Origin: CAYONQ01 sp964405375
Lineage (GTDB): Bacteria > Planctomycetota > Phycisphaerae > Sedimentisphaerales > Anaerobacaceae
Direction of reading: 5' to 3'
Length of the DNA: 6,308 bases
Assembly: GCA_964405375.1 (NCBI GenBank)
Contig: CAYONQ010000110.1
Coordinates: 1-6,308 of the forward strand
Part shown: positions 6,105 through 6,308 of the stretch, one piece after another
How positions within the stretch are numbered: position 1 is the stretch's first letter
Layout: every line of letters begins with the position of its first letter
Position numbers and translations under genes: made by a program
Notes under the pieces: model-generated
The model's database searches: none
What the model saw: only the letters and a program-made list of their open reading frames with translations
Told to the model about the DNA's origin: nothing

Positions 6105-6308
6105 TTACACAGATTGCACATCTTCGTATAGTTCTGTGAGCTTGTCCTGCCTGAGTCGAAACTTGGTTCCGTGATTGTGGCCTGTCCTGGCATCAAAATC
6201 GACATAAACGTATCCTTTCTCAATAGCACTAATAAAAGCATCAACACTAAATTTTGTAAGGATAAAAATCTTCTCGTAGCAGAAAAACTCTTTCCCTTGC
6301 TCTTTTTT
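6105..6308 (-). CDS. Probable MvaI/BcnI-family restriction endonuclease, C-terminal 67 codons
   Basis: On the minus strand a frame open from the right edge of the window runs 67 codons to TAA (6107-6105). It contains EFFCYEKIFILTKFS, then YVYVDFDARTGHNHGTKFR and LYEDV near the end. The pattern of a short beta strand (VYVDFDAR), then HNHGTKFR, then a closing helix with L..LY fits the C-terminus of MvaI/BcnI-type restriction enzymes as I remember it. These cut CCNGG-type sites, MvaI at CCWGG and BcnI at CCSGG. The catalytic D...E-x-K part and the start lie outside the window. It converges with the ATPase-nuclease gene, leaving 108 bp between the stops. Base composition is AT-rich like that gene. 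The longer overlapping minus-strand frame at 5999-6247 has no recognisable protein character and is rejected. The coding call is firm; the family call is moderate. Confidence 0.68.
   Translation of the reverse strand, partial: KKEQGKEFFCYEKIFILTKFSVDAFISAIEKGYVYVDFDARTGHNHGTKFRLRQDKLTELYEDVQSV

Noticed and set aside
5999..6247. Minus-strand 82-codon frame
   Set aside because: It overlaps in another frame the 67-codon restriction-enzyme tail, which has clear protein character; this frame has none.
1..6308. CRISPR array, tRNA or rRNA genes
   Set aside because: No regularly spaced repeats with unique spacers, no tRNA cloverleaf and no rRNA-like sequence were seen on either strand.

Overview
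The window reads as bacterial chromosome with two unrelated parts: a signalling operon on the minus strand (229-3208) and the edge of a restriction/defence-type island (about 3700-6308). Between and beside them lie short-period, low-complexity repeats. The taxonomic hint is a planctomycete, perhaps Phycisphaerae-like. It rests on the HDOD-GAF-histidine kinase, on an excisionase-type HTH fused ahead of a receiver domain, and on two repeat styles (the CAAACCCAAT / CGAAGCCAAT array at 80-152 and the CACGAAG-type units at 3539-3623) that I associate from memory with planctomycete and other environmental genomes. This assignment is inference, not proof.

Left part. A 188-residue DNA-binding response regulator (3208-2642) is followed, after 100 bp, by a 770-residue soluble sensor kinase (2541-229). 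A good sigma70-type promoter (TTGACA, 17 bp, TTAAAT, minus strand, 3278-3306) precedes the regulator. The kinase has HDOD, GAF and HisKA/HATPase parts and no membrane segment, so the pair should sense a cytoplasmic signal and change transcription through phosphorylation of the regulator at D118.

Middle. 3209-3998 holds no intact gene. It contains the promoter, a small hairpin, about 117 bp of A-tracts repeated every ~10 bp (expected to be intrinsically curved DNA), a block of 8-9 bp tandem units, and on the minus strand a 37-codon remnant that looks like the C-terminal end of a Vsr very-short-patch-repair endonuclease.

Right part. A visibly AT-richer 665-residue gene (3999-5996, plus) encodes a GHKL (MutL/MORC/Hsp90-type) ATPase fused to a C-terminal PD-(D/E)XK nuclease-like domain with a QxxxY motif. 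Just after it is a strong Shine-Dalgarno and a 16-codon reading frame whose start resembles the start of an N4/N6 DNA methyltransferase (weak evidence). Converging from the right edge is the C-terminal 67 codons of a protein that looks like an MvaI/BcnI-family restriction endonuclease.

Together, the Vsr remnant, ATPase-nuclease, possible methylase stump and restriction enzyme end suggest a restriction-modification-linked island that has partly decayed or been rearranged. GHKL ATPases linked to R-M genes are a known theme. No intact methyltransferase lies in the window.
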